Source: an uncultured Eubacteriales bacterium
Lineage (GTDB): Bacteria > Bacillota > Clostridia > Oscillospirales > Acutalibacteraceae
Direction of reading: 5' to 3'
Length of the DNA: 50,687 nucleotides
Assembly (NCBI GenBank): GCA_934454655.1
Contig: CAKSFK010000016.1
Location: 1 to 50,687 of the forward strand
Within the stretch, counting starts at the first letter, position 1, and each line of letters begins with the position of its first letter. A program made the translations under genes and the position numbers. Positions 7,391 to 16,366 of this stretch are shown one piece after another. The notes beneath the pieces are model-generated. The model was not told the DNA's origin and made no database searches. It saw nothing but the letters and a program-made list of their open reading frames with translations.

Positions 7391-9306
7391 TGCCCGGACC
7401 CAGAGGATTTAAAGGCGGACCGAAAGCGAAAAACGCCAAGGGAACGCTTTCAAGACTTTTAAAGTTTCTGTTCAAGTACTATAAAACATACCTTTTGATC
7501 GTGGGCGTGTGCATAATTCTGAGCGCCTTTGCCGGCACGGTTTCGTCACTGTTTCTAAATAAACTGCTTATAATTATAAAAGACGGTCTTGATTTGGGAT
7601 TTGATTCCGTTACGGGCAGCCTTATGCGGGTAATAGGGCTTATGATAGGCTTTTACGCGCTGGGTGTTGTTACCACATTTATTTATTCACAGCTTATGGC
7701 GGTGGTTACGCAGGGCTTCTTGAATAAGATGCGCCAAAAGATGTTCGGCAGTATGCAGTATTTGCCCATAAAATATTTCGATACGCATACCCACGGCGAT
7801 ATAATGAGTTACTACACCAACGATATCGATACCCTGCGCCAATTAATATCGCAGAGTATGCCGCAACTGTTCACTTCGCTTTTAACAATTGTCGCACTGC
7901 TTTTCTATATGCTTTATTTAAGCGTATGGATGACACTTGTGGTGTTTCTCGGCGTTTTTGCTATGACAATGGTAACCAAAAAAGTAGGCGGAAACAGCGC
8001 GCGTTACTTTATTAAACAACAAAAGGCGATAGGCGTTGTAGAAGGATATATCGAGGAAATGATGAACGGTCAGAAAGTTGTTCAGGTTTTCTGCCACGAG
8101 CAAGAAAGCAAAAAGGATTTTGACAAAATTAACGACCGACTTTTCAAGGACTCTGAAAGTGCAAACATTTTTGCGAATATACTGATGCCTATAATGGGAA
8201 ACATAGGCAATATTCTTTATGTGTTGATTGCCTTTATCGGCGGTATTCTCATAATTTCGGGAGCGCCGAACCTTTCGCTTTCGGGTCAGGCGATCTCGGT
8301 GGCGGTTGTTGTGCCGTTTCTTAATATGACGCGGCAGTTCACAATGAGCATAAGTCAGGTTTCACAGCAGGTAAACTCGGTGGTTATGGCTATGGCGGGT
8401 ACAGAGAGAATATTTGAGCTTATGGACGAAAAGCCCGAAACCGACGAGGGGTATGTTACCCTTGTTAATGCCAAGACGGATGAAAACGGCAACATAACCG
8501 AAAGCGAAAATCGCACGGGTGTGTGGGCGTGGCGTCATCCTCATCACGACGGCACCGTTACTTATACGCTTCTTAAAGGCGATGTAAGGCTTTTTGATGT
8601 TGATTTCGGCTATGTACCCGATAAAATAGTACTCCACAATATCGATATTTACGCGGAGCCCGGGCAGAAGATTGCTTTTGTGGGCGCTACGGGTGCAGGC
8701 AAGACTACGATTACAAACCTTATAAACCGTTTTTATGACATTGCGGACGGCAAAATAAGATATGACGGCATAAATATAAACAAGATTAAAAAAGCTGACC
8801 TTCGCAGGTCGTTGGGAATTGTTTTACAGGATGTAAACCTCTTTACAGGCACGGTTATGGACAACATCCGTTACGGCAGACTTGACGCGACCGACGAAGA
8901 GTGCATTGCCGCCGCAAAGCTTGCCAACGCGCACGGATTTATAGAAATGCTGCCCGAGGGGTACAACACGGTGCTTAAGGGCGACGGCGGCGGTCTGTCG
9001 CAGGGTCAGCGCCAGTTGATATCAATTGCCCGTGCGGCTGTTGCGGATCCGCCCGTTATGATTCTTGATGAGGCTACTTCAAGCATAGATACCCGTACCG
9101 AGGCTATTGTCCAAAAGGGTATGGATAGGCTTATGCAGGGAAGAACGGTGTTTGTTATAGCCCACAGACTTTCAACCGTTCAAAACTCTGATGTTATTAT
9201 GGTGCTTGACCACGGCAGAATTATTGAGCGCGGCAGCCATAAAAAGCTTATTGAGGAAAAGGGCAAATATTATCAGCTTTATACAGGCGCGTTTGAACTT
9301 GAGTAA
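7390..9306 (+). CDS. ABC exporter half-transporter with canonical ATPase site
   Basis: A 638-residue partner of the preceding gene, with six predicted membrane helices (about residues 35-335) and an intact ATPase domain: Walker A GATGAGKTT near residue 432, signature LSQGQRQ near 535, Walker B MILDEATSSID with the catalytic Glu, and switch histidine in VIAHRLSTV. Between the membrane and ATPase domains sits an insertion of about 45 residues containing WAWRHPHHDGTVTY, which the upstream partner lacks. The N terminus (GPRGFKGGPKAKNAKG) is glycine/lysine rich. The one-base overlap with the upstream gene supports coupled synthesis of a heterodimer. A hairpin at 9313-9346 closes the operon. Confidence 0.93.
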   Translation: MPGPRGFKGGPKAKNAKGTLSRLLKFLFKYYKTYLLIVGVCIILSAFAGTVSSLFLNKLLIIIKDGLDLGFDSVTGSLMRVIGLMIGFYALGVVTTFIYSQLMAVVTQGFLNKMRQKMFGSMQYLPIKYFDTHTHGDIMSYYTNDIDTLRQLISQSMPQLFTSLLTIVALLFYMLYLSVWMTLVVFLGVFAMTMVTKKVGGNSARYFIKQQKAIGVVEGYIEEMMNGQKVVQVFCHEQESKKDFDKINDRLFKDSESANIFANILMPIMGNIGNILYVLIAFIGGILIISGAPNLSLSGQAISVAVVVPFLNMTRQFTMSISQVSQQVNSVVMAMAGTERIFELMDEKPETDEGYVTLVNAKTDENGNITESENRTGVWAWRHPHHDGTVTYTLLKGDVRLFDVDFGYVPDKIVLHNIDIYAEPGQKIAFVGATGAGKTTITNLINRFYDIADGKIRYDGININKIKKADLRRSLGIVLQDVNLFTGTVMDNIRYGRLDATDEECIAAAKLANAHGFIEMLPEGYNTVLKGDGGGLSQGQRQLISIARAAVADPPVMILDEATSSIDTRTEAIVQKGMDRLMQGRTVFVIAHRLSTVQNSDVIMVLDHGRIIERGSHKKLIEEKGKYYQLYTGAFELE

Positions 9307-9312
9307 ATTGTT

Positions 9313-9346
9313 TAGCACGCCGCTGTCGAAAAGCGGCGGCGTGCTA
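9313..9346. terminator. Hairpin after the ABC operon
   Basis: An 11-bp stem (TAGCACGCCGC at 9313-9323, its complement at 9336-9346) follows the ABC gene stop by 6 bases. An A-rich tract follows rather than a direct T run, with T's only from about 9364, so termination efficiency on this strand is uncertain. Confidence 0.55.
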
Positions 9347-9372
9347 TAAAAAAACAAAAAATGATTTTTTTC

Positions 9373-9401
9373 TTGACAAAGACCTAATTGTATCGTATAA
9401 T
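9373..9401 (+). promoter_or_regulatory. Promoter of tRNA-Thr
   Basis: Consensus TTGACA at 9373-9378 and consensus TATAAT at 9396-9401, spacer 17 bp, ending 19 bases before the mature tRNA 5' end. This is a perfect match to the vegetative consensus, as expected for a stable RNA gene. Confidence 0.93.
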
Positions 9402-9420
9402 GTCATAGTCACCTTAAAAT

Positions 9421-9496
<76 letters not shown>

Positions 9497-9530
9497 AAAT
9501 CCCGCTCACTGAAGTGAGCGGGATTTTATT
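9497..9530 (+). terminator. Terminator of tRNA-Thr
   Basis: A perfect stem of about 14 bp (AAATCCCGCTCACT and its complement at 9513-9526) begins right after the encoded CCA and is followed by TTATTTGTTTT. The stem starts so close to the tRNA that the 3' end must be processed out of it. Confidence 0.88.
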
Positions 9531-9560
9531 TGTTTTCCTGAGAATTGCTGTTAAAAAATG

Positions 9561-9589
9561 TTGATTTTTTAACACATCTGCTTTATAAT
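9561..9589 (+). promoter_or_regulatory. Promoter of proS
   Basis: TTGATT at 9561-9566 and TATAAT at 9584-9589 with a 17-bp spacer. The leader of about 80 bases to the ATG at 9674 contains a small hairpin ACCGAA/TTCGGT (9601-9617). No T-box consensus was recognised in it. Confidence 0.8.
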
Positions 9590-9673
9590 GGTTGTGGAGT
9601 ACCGAAATGCATTCGGTTGTAAAAACGGATTAGAGAAAGGTTGGAAAGGGCGCGCAGGTGCGCTCGGGGAAGT

Positions 9674-11107
9674 ATGACAAAAGAAAAAATGGTTAAATCG
9701 ATTACCTCAATGGACGAAGATTTCGCACAGTGGTATACCGATGTTGTTAAAAAGGCGGACCTTATCGATTATTCCTCGGTTAAGGGTTGCATGATAATCC
9801 GTCCGTACGGATACGCTATCTGGGAAAACATCCAGCATATTGTTGACGGTATGTTTAAGGAAACGGGTCACGAAAACGTTTATATGCCTATGTTTATTCC
9901 CGAAAGTCTGCTCCAAAAGGAAAAGGACCACGTTGAAGGCTTTGCCCCTGAGGTTGCATGGGTAACCCACGGCGGAGATGAAAAGCTTGAGGAACGCCTT
10001 TGCGTAAGACCGACCTCGGAAACACTTTTCTGCGACCATTTTAAAAATATCGTTCATTCCTACCGCGACCTGCCAAAGCTTTACAACCAGTGGTGCAGTG
10101 TTGTGCGTTGGGAAAAGACAACGCGCCCCTTCCTGCGCTCTCGTGAATTTTTGTGGCAGGAGGGTCACACTCTCCATGCAACCGCCGAGGAAGCAAAGGA
10201 AGAAACCGTGAGAATGCTTAATGTTTACGCGCGCTTTGCGGAGGAATATCTTGCAATACCCGTTGTAAAGGGAGAAAAAACCGCAAAGGAACGTTTTGCC
10301 GGCGCTGAAGCTACATATACCATTGAGGCGCTTATGCACGACGGAAAGGCGCTGCAAAGCGGCACATCCCATTATTTCGGCGATGGATTTGCAAGGGCGT
10401 TTGAAATTGAATATACCGATAAAAATAACAATAAGGCAACGCCGTTTGAAACCTCGTGGGGAATCTCAACACGCCTTATAGGCGCAATTATTATGACCCA
10501 CGGCGACGATAACGGTCTTGTACTGCCGCCGGCTGTTGCGCCCGTTCAGGCGGTTGTGATTCCAATTGCAACCCACAAGGAGGGTGTTGCCGATAAGGCG
10601 AACGAGGTCTGCGAAAGACTGAAAAAGGTCTGCCGCGCGAAAATTGACCTTTCTGAGCAGTCACCGGGGTGGAAGTTTGCCGAATATGAAATGAAGGGTG
10701 TTCCGCTCAGAGTGGAGATAGGTCCTAAGGATATTGAAAACAACTGCTGCGTTGTTGTTCGCCGTGATAACAGTGAAAAAATTACGGTATCGCTTGACGA
10801 ACTTGAAAACGAGATACCGAAGCTTTTAAAGGCGGTAAGGGACGGTCTTTACGAAAAGGCGCTCAAACGCAGAACGGATATGACATTTACCGCGCACACT
10901 CTTGATGAAATGAAAGAGATTGCCGATAACAAGCCCGGATTTATAAAGGCTATGTGGTGCGGCGATCGCGAGTGTGAGGACAAGCTTAAGGAGTACGCGG
11001 GCGTTACTTCGCGCTGTATTCCCTTTGAGCAGGAGGAACTTGACGGTAAGTGCGTATGCTGTGGGAAAAAGGCTAAGCATATGCTTTACTGGGGCAAGGC
11101 ATACTGA
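9674..11107 (+). CDS. proS: Prolyl-tRNA synthetase (short, archaeal/eukaryote-like type)
   Basis: Charges tRNA-Pro with proline. The 477-residue protein is the short ProS type without the editing insertion that the E. coli-like enzyme carries between motifs 2 and 3. Class II motifs are visible: VRPTSETLFCDHF, the motif 2 region FLRSREFLWQEGHTLH, and the motif 3 region near THGDDNGLVLPP. The C-terminal domain ends with CVCCGKKAKHMLYWGKAY, as usual for this type. The ATG at 9674 gives the normal family length; an in-frame TTG at 9641 would add 11 residues of atypical sequence. GGGGAAG lies just before the ATG with tight spacing. A terminator follows at 11118. Confidence 0.95.
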   Translation: MTKEKMVKSITSMDEDFAQWYTDVVKKADLIDYSSVKGCMIIRPYGYAIWENIQHIVDGMFKETGHENVYMPMFIPESLLQKEKDHVEGFAPEVAWVTHGGDEKLEERLCVRPTSETLFCDHFKNIVHSYRDLPKLYNQWCSVVRWEKTTRPFLRSREFLWQEGHTLHATAEEAKEETVRMLNVYARFAEEYLAIPVVKGEKTAKERFAGAEATYTIEALMHDGKALQSGTSHYFGDGFARAFEIEYTDKNNNKATPFETSWGISTRLIGAIIMTHGDDNGLVLPPAVAPVQAVVIPIATHKEGVADKANEVCERLKKVCRAKIDLSEQSPGWKFAEYEMKGVPLRVEIGPKDIENNCCVVVRRDNSEKITVSLDELENEIPKLLKAVRDGLYEKALKRRTDMTFTAHTLDEMKEIADNKPGFIKAMWCGDRECEDKLKEYAGVTSRCIPFEQEELDGKCVCCGKKAKHMLYWGKAY

Positions 11108-11117
11108 TTAATTGAAC

Positions 11118-11145
11118 GGACTGTAATTTTTTACAGTCCCTTTTT
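11118..11145 (+). terminator. Rho-independent terminator after proS
   Basis: GGACTGTAA (11118-11126) pairs with TTACAGTCC (11131-11139) across a TTTT loop and is followed by CTTTTT. It starts 11 bases after the proS stop. Confidence 0.92.
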
Positions 11146-11170
11146 AAAATTCTGCGTTTTGGAGATTATA

Positions 11171-12304
11171 ATGAATACGGTTAAAATTTTACACTGTGCG
11201 GATCTGCATATAGGCGCGGCGGAAAGCTTTCTCGGAGAAAGGGCGGAAAAGAGAAGGTATGAAACGCTTTTAACCTTTGAAAGAATAATTGATATTGCCG
11301 AAAAAAACGGAACGGACGCCGTTTTGATTGCGGGAGATTTGTTTGACTCTAACACAGCGGGCAGAGAATTTACAGCCCAGGTGTTGGGTAAAATAGCTTC
11401 CGTACCGCAGGTGAGGGTCATATTTGCCGCAGGCAACCACGATCCACTGACGGGCGACTCTCCGTTTTCGGACGCGGTCCTGCCCGATAATTTCTATATT
11501 CTTGACACAAAGGGCGGCGTGATTTCGTTTGAGGATATAGGTCTTAATGTGTACGGGCAGTCGTATTCATACGTTTATATGGACGAAGAGCCCTCTTTTT
11601 CACCGCCTCTCGGTAATGACGGTTTTGTAAATATAATGCTTATTCACGGTGAATTAAAGGGCGACCCGTCATCACACTATTGCCCGATTTCATCGGATTT
11701 TATTGCGAACAGCAATATGGATTATATCGCGCTCGGTCATATACATAAAAGATCCGAAATTTCAAAGCTCGGCAGCACATTCTACGCTTACAGCGGCTGT
11801 CCCGAGGGACAGGGCTTTGATGAAACGGGGGAGAAGGGCGTTTACATCGGAACGGTCGGGAAAGGCGTTTGCGACCTTGAATTTCTGCCTGTTGCCAAAC
11901 GTATGCACGTTACGGAAACGGTAGATATTTCGGATGCCGAAAGCACTTCGGACGCGTTTGAAAAAATAATTTCGTTCCTTAAAACCGAGTACGGAGAAAA
12001 TTACGGCGACAACCTTTACAAGCTTATTCTTACAGGCAGCATTAAAGATGAAGCCGCAATTAACACAGGGGAACTCTTTTCAAGACTTTCCGAAAAGGTC
12101 TATTTTGTAAAGCTTAGAGATAAGACCGAGCCGTTTATTGATAAAAAAACGCTGTCGGCAGAGGTTTCTCTTAAGGGTATATTTGTAAAAAATATGCTGG
12201 CAAAGCTAGAAAATGCCGATGAAAACGAAAAAGCAAGACTTGAAAAAGCGCTTGAACTCGGGCTAAGGGCGTTTTCCTCTGAGGTGTCTTACAATGAAGA
12301 TTAA
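11171..12304 (+). CDS. YhaO/SbcD-like DNA exonuclease subunit (metallophosphoesterase)
   Basis: A 377-residue calcineurin-like phosphoesterase of the Mre11/SbcD/YhaO group. Metal-binding motifs in order are CADLHIGA, GDLFDSN, GNHDP, the catalytic-loop region IHGELKG and GHIHK, all in the first 200 residues, followed by a C-terminal capping region. GGAG lies 6 bases before the ATG at 11171. It overlaps the next gene, an SMC-like ATPase, by 11 bases, so the two are made together and presumably form a nuclease/ATPase complex acting on DNA ends or hairpins. That role is inferred from the family. Confidence 0.9.
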   Translation: MNTVKILHCADLHIGAAESFLGERAEKRRYETLLTFERIIDIAEKNGTDAVLIAGDLFDSNTAGREFTAQVLGKIASVPQVRVIFAAGNHDPLTGDSPFSDAVLPDNFYILDTKGGVISFEDIGLNVYGQSYSYVYMDEEPSFSPPLGNDGFVNIMLIHGELKGDPSSHYCPISSDFIANSNMDYIALGHIHKRSEISKLGSTFYAYSGCPEGQGFDETGEKGVYIGTVGKGVCDLEFLPVAKRMHVTETVDISDAESTSDAFEKIISFLKTEYGENYGDNLYKLILTGSIKDEAAINTGELFSRLSEKVYFVKLRDKTEPFIDKKTLSAEVSLKGIFVKNMLAKLENADENEKARLEKALELGLRAFSSEVSYNED

Positions 12305-14645
12305 CAAAATATATATATCCGCTTTCGGCGGTCTTAAATGTAAGACATTGCGGTTTACGGACGGATTTAACGTTATTTTCGGGGAAAACGAAAAGGGCAA
12401 GACCACCGTTATGTCATTTATTAAAATGATGTTTTACGGCAGCGGCCGCGGCGGACAGCAGATAGCAAAGAATATCAGAAAAAAATACCTGCCGTGGGAC
12501 GGGACGCCTGCTGCAGGATATATAGAATTTGAGCAGGGCGGCAGAAATTACAGACTGGAAAGAGAGTTTAAAACGTCCGATTCCGCCGATAAGGTCACGG
12601 TTACCGACCTTGACCTCGGAACAAGGGAAACCGTCGGCGGCGAGGTCGGCACAAGATTTTTCGGTCTTTCGCTAGCGGCGTTTGAGCGCAGCGCGTTTGT
12701 GGGTCAGTTCGGGTTCCCCGAAAAGGATTCCGCGGCGGAAAGCGAAATTAATTCAAAGCTTTCCAACATTGCCTCAACGGGTGATGAATCTGTTTCTTTC
12801 AACACCGTAAACCTCCGCCTTGAAAACGCAAAAACCGAACTTATGTCAAGAGGCGGCAAAAAGGGTGAATACGATAAATCGGTAAAACGTATTTCGGAGC
12901 TTAACGAACAGCTGGCAAAATCGGATAGGTTTTTTGAGGAATACGGTGAGTACCTAAAAAAAGAAGAGCAGTTGCAAACCGAAACGGACGGTATGTCACG
13001 GAGGGCTGAAAAGCTTAAAAAACAGCTTGACGGCGAGCAGGACATTAAAAATGCCGAAAAGTTAAAACTGTATTTAAATAAAAAAGCGGAGCTTGACAGA
13101 CTTAACGAAACTCTGAAGCTTTCGGGCGGCGGCTTTGCGGATGAGATGTTTGTGGGCAAGCTTAAGCTGTGTCTGGCAAAGCTTGAAAGTGCAGAGGAAC
13201 GACTTAACGACAGAAAAAACGAATCGGAACGACTTAAAAAAAGCTTATTGACCGATGAAGCGACGGACAATTTTGCCGAGAAAACAAAGCTTGATGAAAA
13301 AATACGGCAGGCGGAACTTAAGCGTGCCGAGCTTGATAAAAATATTTTCGCGGCAGAGAGCGAACTGGCAAAGCTTGAAAGCGAGAGAAACAATGCGCGC
13401 AATTTCCGCAAACCCATAAATATTCCCCTGTTAGCGGCGGCTGTTGGTCTTGTGCTTGTCCTTGCCGTGCTTTTGGTTTTAAAATTAACCGTTCCCGCAG
13501 CGGTTGCCGCAGTTTCGGCAACGGTTTTTGCCGTGTTGTCGGCGGTATTGCGTCCGCAGGACAGCGAAAAAATCGCAAAGATCGAAAATGACTGTTTGTC
13601 CGCCGAAAAGAATTTAGAACGGTTGAAGGCGGAAAAAACCGATATTGAAAGGGAGAGCACCCTTGCTGCGGCAAGAGCGGAAGCATTCCGCGCCGCACAA
13701 CAGATATCTTCATCGGCGGAGGACGGCAGAAAAGCCTTGCTTAAAGGCTGTCTTGAAAGCATTGCCGCGCTTGAAAATGAAATTGCCGCAGCAAAACACG
13801 ATTTGTTCAGATTGTATTCGGGTTTTGGCAATGCCGATACGGTGGAAGAGATTAAACTAAACCTCGGCAGTTTATCAAAGGCGGCAGAGGAACAAAAGGA
13901 ACTTAAAAAAGAGCTGAATTATATAGCGCGTGACCTCGGCAATATTTCATATGACGAGGCGAAGCAAAAACTGGCGGCGCTTCCGTCCGTTTATAATTCC
14001 GAAACGGATTTCGGCACGCTTAAACGTGAATACGAAGGGCTTTGCGAAAAAATCGGCAATAACAGGGCGGCGCTTGCCGCGGCGCGCGCCAAAGCGGATG
14101 AGCGCCTTAAAAACGTTGCTGCACCCGAAAGCATAAAAAAAGAAATCGGGGAACTCAGCGAAAGAATTGCACGGCAAAAAGATTACTGCGATGCGCTTGA
14201 TACCGCAATGTCTGTATTAAAGGACAGCTTTGCCGAACTTCGGCGCAGTTACGGCTCTGAACTTGAAAAAAGGGCGGGCAGTGTTTTTTCGGAACTGACC
14301 GACGGCGCTTACGGCGGCATGCAGATATCAAAGGAATTTGATATCTATGCGGAAAAAAAGGATATTTTCGGCGGAAAAGAAATTGCCTTTTTAAGTTCCG
14401 GAACATCCGACCAGGCGTATCTTGCACTGCGGCTTGCGCTTTCGTCACTTATAACCGAATCGGCAGGGGAGTCCGTTCCGCTTTTTCTTGACGACACACT
14501 TGCACAGTATGATGACGGCAGACTCCAAAGCGCGGTAAATTACCTTGAAAAATACGCAAAAAAAGGGCAGGCAATAATGTTTACCTGCCACAAATCTGTT
14601 ATTTCCGCCGCCGAAAATGCCGGAACGGAGAGCTGTGAATTTTAA
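12294..14645 (+). CDS. YhaN/SbcC-like AAA ATPase with long coiled coil and membrane segments
   Basis: A 783-residue Rad50/SbcC-type ATPase. The N terminus has Walker A FGENEKGKTTVMSFIKMMFYG region (about residues 31-48). Charged coiled-coil segments fill residues about 180-370 and 430-660. The C-terminal head has a signature-like LSSGTSDQAYLALRLAL and Walker B VPLFLDDTLAQYDD. Around residues 377-418 two adjacent hydrophobic stretches (PLLAAAVGLVLVLAVLLVLK, then AAVAAVSATVFAVLSAVL) interrupt the coiled coil where SbcC has its zinc hook. This suggests a membrane-anchored version, as in YhaN-type proteins. Partner of the upstream phosphoesterase. Its stop overlaps the stop of the convergent HAD gene. 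Confidence 0.88.
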   Translation: MKINKIYISAFGGLKCKTLRFTDGFNVIFGENEKGKTTVMSFIKMMFYGSGRGGQQIAKNIRKKYLPWDGTPAAGYIEFEQGGRNYRLEREFKTSDSADKVTVTDLDLGTRETVGGEVGTRFFGLSLAAFERSAFVGQFGFPEKDSAAESEINSKLSNIASTGDESVSFNTVNLRLENAKTELMSRGGKKGEYDKSVKRISELNEQLAKSDRFFEEYGEYLKKEEQLQTETDGMSRRAEKLKKQLDGEQDIKNAEKLKLYLNKKAELDRLNETLKLSGGGFADEMFVGKLKLCLAKLESAEERLNDRKNESERLKKSLLTDEATDNFAEKTKLDEKIRQAELKRAELDKNIFAAESELAKLESERNNARNFRKPINIPLLAAAVGLVLVLAVLLVLKLTVPAAVAAVSATVFAVLSAVLRPQDSEKIAKIENDCLSAEKNLERLKAEKTDIERESTLAAARAEAFRAAQQISSSAEDGRKALLKGCLESIAALENEIAAAKHDLFRLYSGFGNADTVEEIKLNLGSLSKAAEEQKELKKELNYIARDLGNISYDEAKQKLAALPSVYNSETDFGTLKREYEGLCEKIGNNRAALAAARAKADERLKNVAAPESIKKEIGELSERIARQKDYCDALDTAMSVLKDSFAELRRSYGSELEKRAGSVFSELTDGAYGGMQISKEFDIYAEKKDIFGGKEIAFLSSGTSDQAYLALRLALSSLITESAGESVPLFLDDTLAQYDDGRLQSAVNYLEKYAKKGQAIMFTCHKSVISAAENAGTESCEF

Positions 14646-15352
14646 AGATTTTCGCCTGTGATGTAATTCATCAGTTCGTCAAAACTGCCGTGCGGGTATC
14701 GGGAAATGTCAGTGCCGTCCTTGTTTATAAGGCAGTCGATAAGCAAAAACACCTTAATTCCCGCCTTTTCGGCGGCGGTGTCCTCGGTAACGTCATTTCC
14801 GACCATAAGACACTCTTCGGGCTTCAGCGACAGCTTGTTAAGTATTTCCTTGTAATATTCGGGGTTCGGTTTGCAGTAGTGCGAGTTTTCGTAGGTTGAG
14901 CAGTAAAGAAAATCGTTTCTGTCAAGCCCTGCCCACTTAATTCTGCCCTCGGTTGCGGTTGCGGGAAATATGGGATTTGTGGCAAGAACAAGCCGAAATC
15001 CCATGTCTTTAAGTTTTTTCACGGTTTCAGCCGACCTTTCGTTAAAACCGCAGTCGTTTTTAACGTCCATAAATTCCTTGACGTAATATTCGTCGAAAAC
15101 AGGTCTGTCCTTCACGGCTTTATCACCGTAAATGCCGCAGAATGCGAGCCAAAACGCCTCCTCGTTTGTAACCGTGCCGTCGTTTTTAACCATTGCGGCA
15201 GTCCCGCGCCACACGGCGTCAATAAGCTTTTGCGGTTCATAACCGAGCGGTGCAATCTTTTTTACAAGCCGAGAAAAATATCCCTTTGTAAAACATTCCT
15301 GATCCATAGGGAGGAGTGTGCCGTCTAAATCGAATAAAATTGTCTTAATCAT
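14642..15352 (-). CDS. HAD-family hydrolase
   Basis: A 236-residue haloacid-dehalogenase phosphatase on the minus strand. Motif I is FDLDGTLL with both catalytic aspartates, motif II is in LVLATNP, and motif IV is VGNDVTEDTAAEKAG; a helical cap lies between motifs I and II. It is likely a small-molecule phosphatase of the phosphoglycolate-phosphatase-like group, substrate unknown. The last bases overlap the convergent YhaN-like gene (stops at 14642-14644 and 14643-14645), leaving no room for a terminator between the two. It is divergent from queH, separated by 72 bp. Confidence 0.88.
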   Translation of the reverse strand: MIKTILFDLDGTLLPMDQECFTKGYFSRLVKKIAPLGYEPQKLIDAVWRGTAAMVKNDGTVTNEEAFWLAFCGIYGDKAVKDRPVFDEYYVKEFMDVKNDCGFNERSAETVKKLKDMGFRLVLATNPIFPATATEGRIKWAGLDRNDFLYCSTYENSHYCKPNPEYYKEILNKLSLKPEECLMVGNDVTEDTAAEKAGIKVFLLIDCLINKDGTDISRYPHGSFDELMNYITGENL

Positions 15353-15424
15353 TTAAAATTACCGTCCTTCTTCTGTTATTTTATCAATAATTTCGTTGTT
15401 CGTCAACTAAAAGCGGGGTTTACT

Positions 15425-16036
15425 GTGGAAAAAATTAATTATCAGCTTAAAACCGATGAGTATATTAAAAATATGCTTGCAAAAGGGGAACGCGAAAAAC
15501 TTCTTCTGCATGCCTGCTGCGCGCCCTGTTCCTCTTATGTTCTTGAATATCTCAGCCGATATTTCAATGTAACCGTTTTTTGGTGCAACCCCAACATCAC
15601 AAATAAGGATGAGTATAACAAACGCTTGTCTGAACTTTATAAGCTGTGCGGCAGCGCGCCGTTCTGCCGCGGAGTTGATATTATTGAGGATGCTGTGCCG
15701 ACAGAGCTTTTCTTCGGCGCGGCAAAGGGCCTTGAAAAAGAACCGGAGGGCGGAAAAAGATGTACGGCTTGCTTTGAACTGCGTCTTGACCGCACGGCGG
15801 AATACGCCGCGGCAAACGGTTTCGGGCTTTTTACAACAACACTTACCATAAGTCCGCACAAAAACGCGCAGCTTATAAACGAAACAGGCGAGTCATCGGC
15901 GCAAAAACACGGCGTCGGATTTTTACCGTGCGATTTTAAGAAACGCGGCGGATACCTGCGTTCAATAGAGCTTTGCCGTGAATATAACATTTATCGTCAG
16001 CATTACTGCGGATGCTGTTTTTCCGAACCCGATTGA
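15425..16036 (+). CDS. queH: Epoxyqueuosine reductase QueH
   Basis: Reduces epoxyqueuosine to queuosine in tRNA, the last step of queuosine synthesis, as the non-orthologous replacement of QueG. The 203-residue protein (former DUF208) has the N-terminal LLLHACCAPCSSYVLEYL motif with adjacent cysteines and CxxC spacing, a central RCTACFELRLDRTAEYA, and a C-terminal YCGCCFSE, the cysteines that bind the iron-sulfur cluster and a second metal. The start is GTG at 15425; AGCGGGG upstream is a moderate ribosome binding site. Tgt, which inserts the queuosine precursor, is 2 kb downstream on the same strand. Confidence 0.94.
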   Translation: MEKINYQLKTDEYIKNMLAKGEREKLLLHACCAPCSSYVLEYLSRYFNVTVFWCNPNITNKDEYNKRLSELYKLCGSAPFCRGVDIIEDAVPTELFFGAAKGLEKEPEGGKRCTACFELRLDRTAEYAAANGFGLFTTTLTISPHKNAQLINETGESSAQKHGVGFLPCDFKKRGGYLRSIELCREYNIYRQHYCGCCFSEPD

Positions 16037-16087
16037 CTTAAGCCGTTTGATGTGTTAAAATGTTGCTTGATGAGGGGGGATTATCCC

Positions 16088-16366
16088 ATGGAAAAAAATG
16101 AAAATACCGATCAGCTTTTTGATGCCGTTCTGGCACTTAAGGATAAGGAAGAGTGCTATAAATTTTTTGCCGACGCCTGCACGCCAAAGGAAATACAGGC
16201 AATCGCACAGCGCTACACCGTTGCGAAAATGTTAAGCGAAGGCAAGGTATACAGCGATATTATAGCCGAAACCGGTGCAAGCACCGCAACCATAAGCCGC
16301 GTCAGCCGCTCAATAAATGAGGGATATAAGATGATCTTTGAAAGGCTGAATAACAAAGATGAGTAG
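16088..16366 (+). CDS. YerC/YecD family TrpR-related regulator
   Basis: A 92-residue all-helical protein of the YerC/YecD family within the TrpR superfamily. The segment LFDAVLALKDKEECYKFFAD is followed by CTPKEIQAIAQRYTVAKML and a helix-turn-helix ETGASTATISRVSRSI, the characteristic layout. The target genes of this family are not well defined. The ATG at 16088 has GAGGGGGG about 10 bases upstream; an in-frame start at 16052 lacks this. It overlaps the methyltransferase gene by 8 bases, so the two are translationally coupled. Confidence 0.9.
   Translation: MEKNENTDQLFDAVLALKDKEECYKFFADACTPKEIQAIAQRYTVAKMLSEGKVYSDIIAETGASTATISRVSRSINEGYKMIFERLNNKDE

Noticed and set aside
9590..9673. Possible T-box leader before proS
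   Set aside because: No T-box antiterminator consensus or specifier loop could be found; only short hairpins are present. The upstream tRNA is threonine-specific and has its own terminator.
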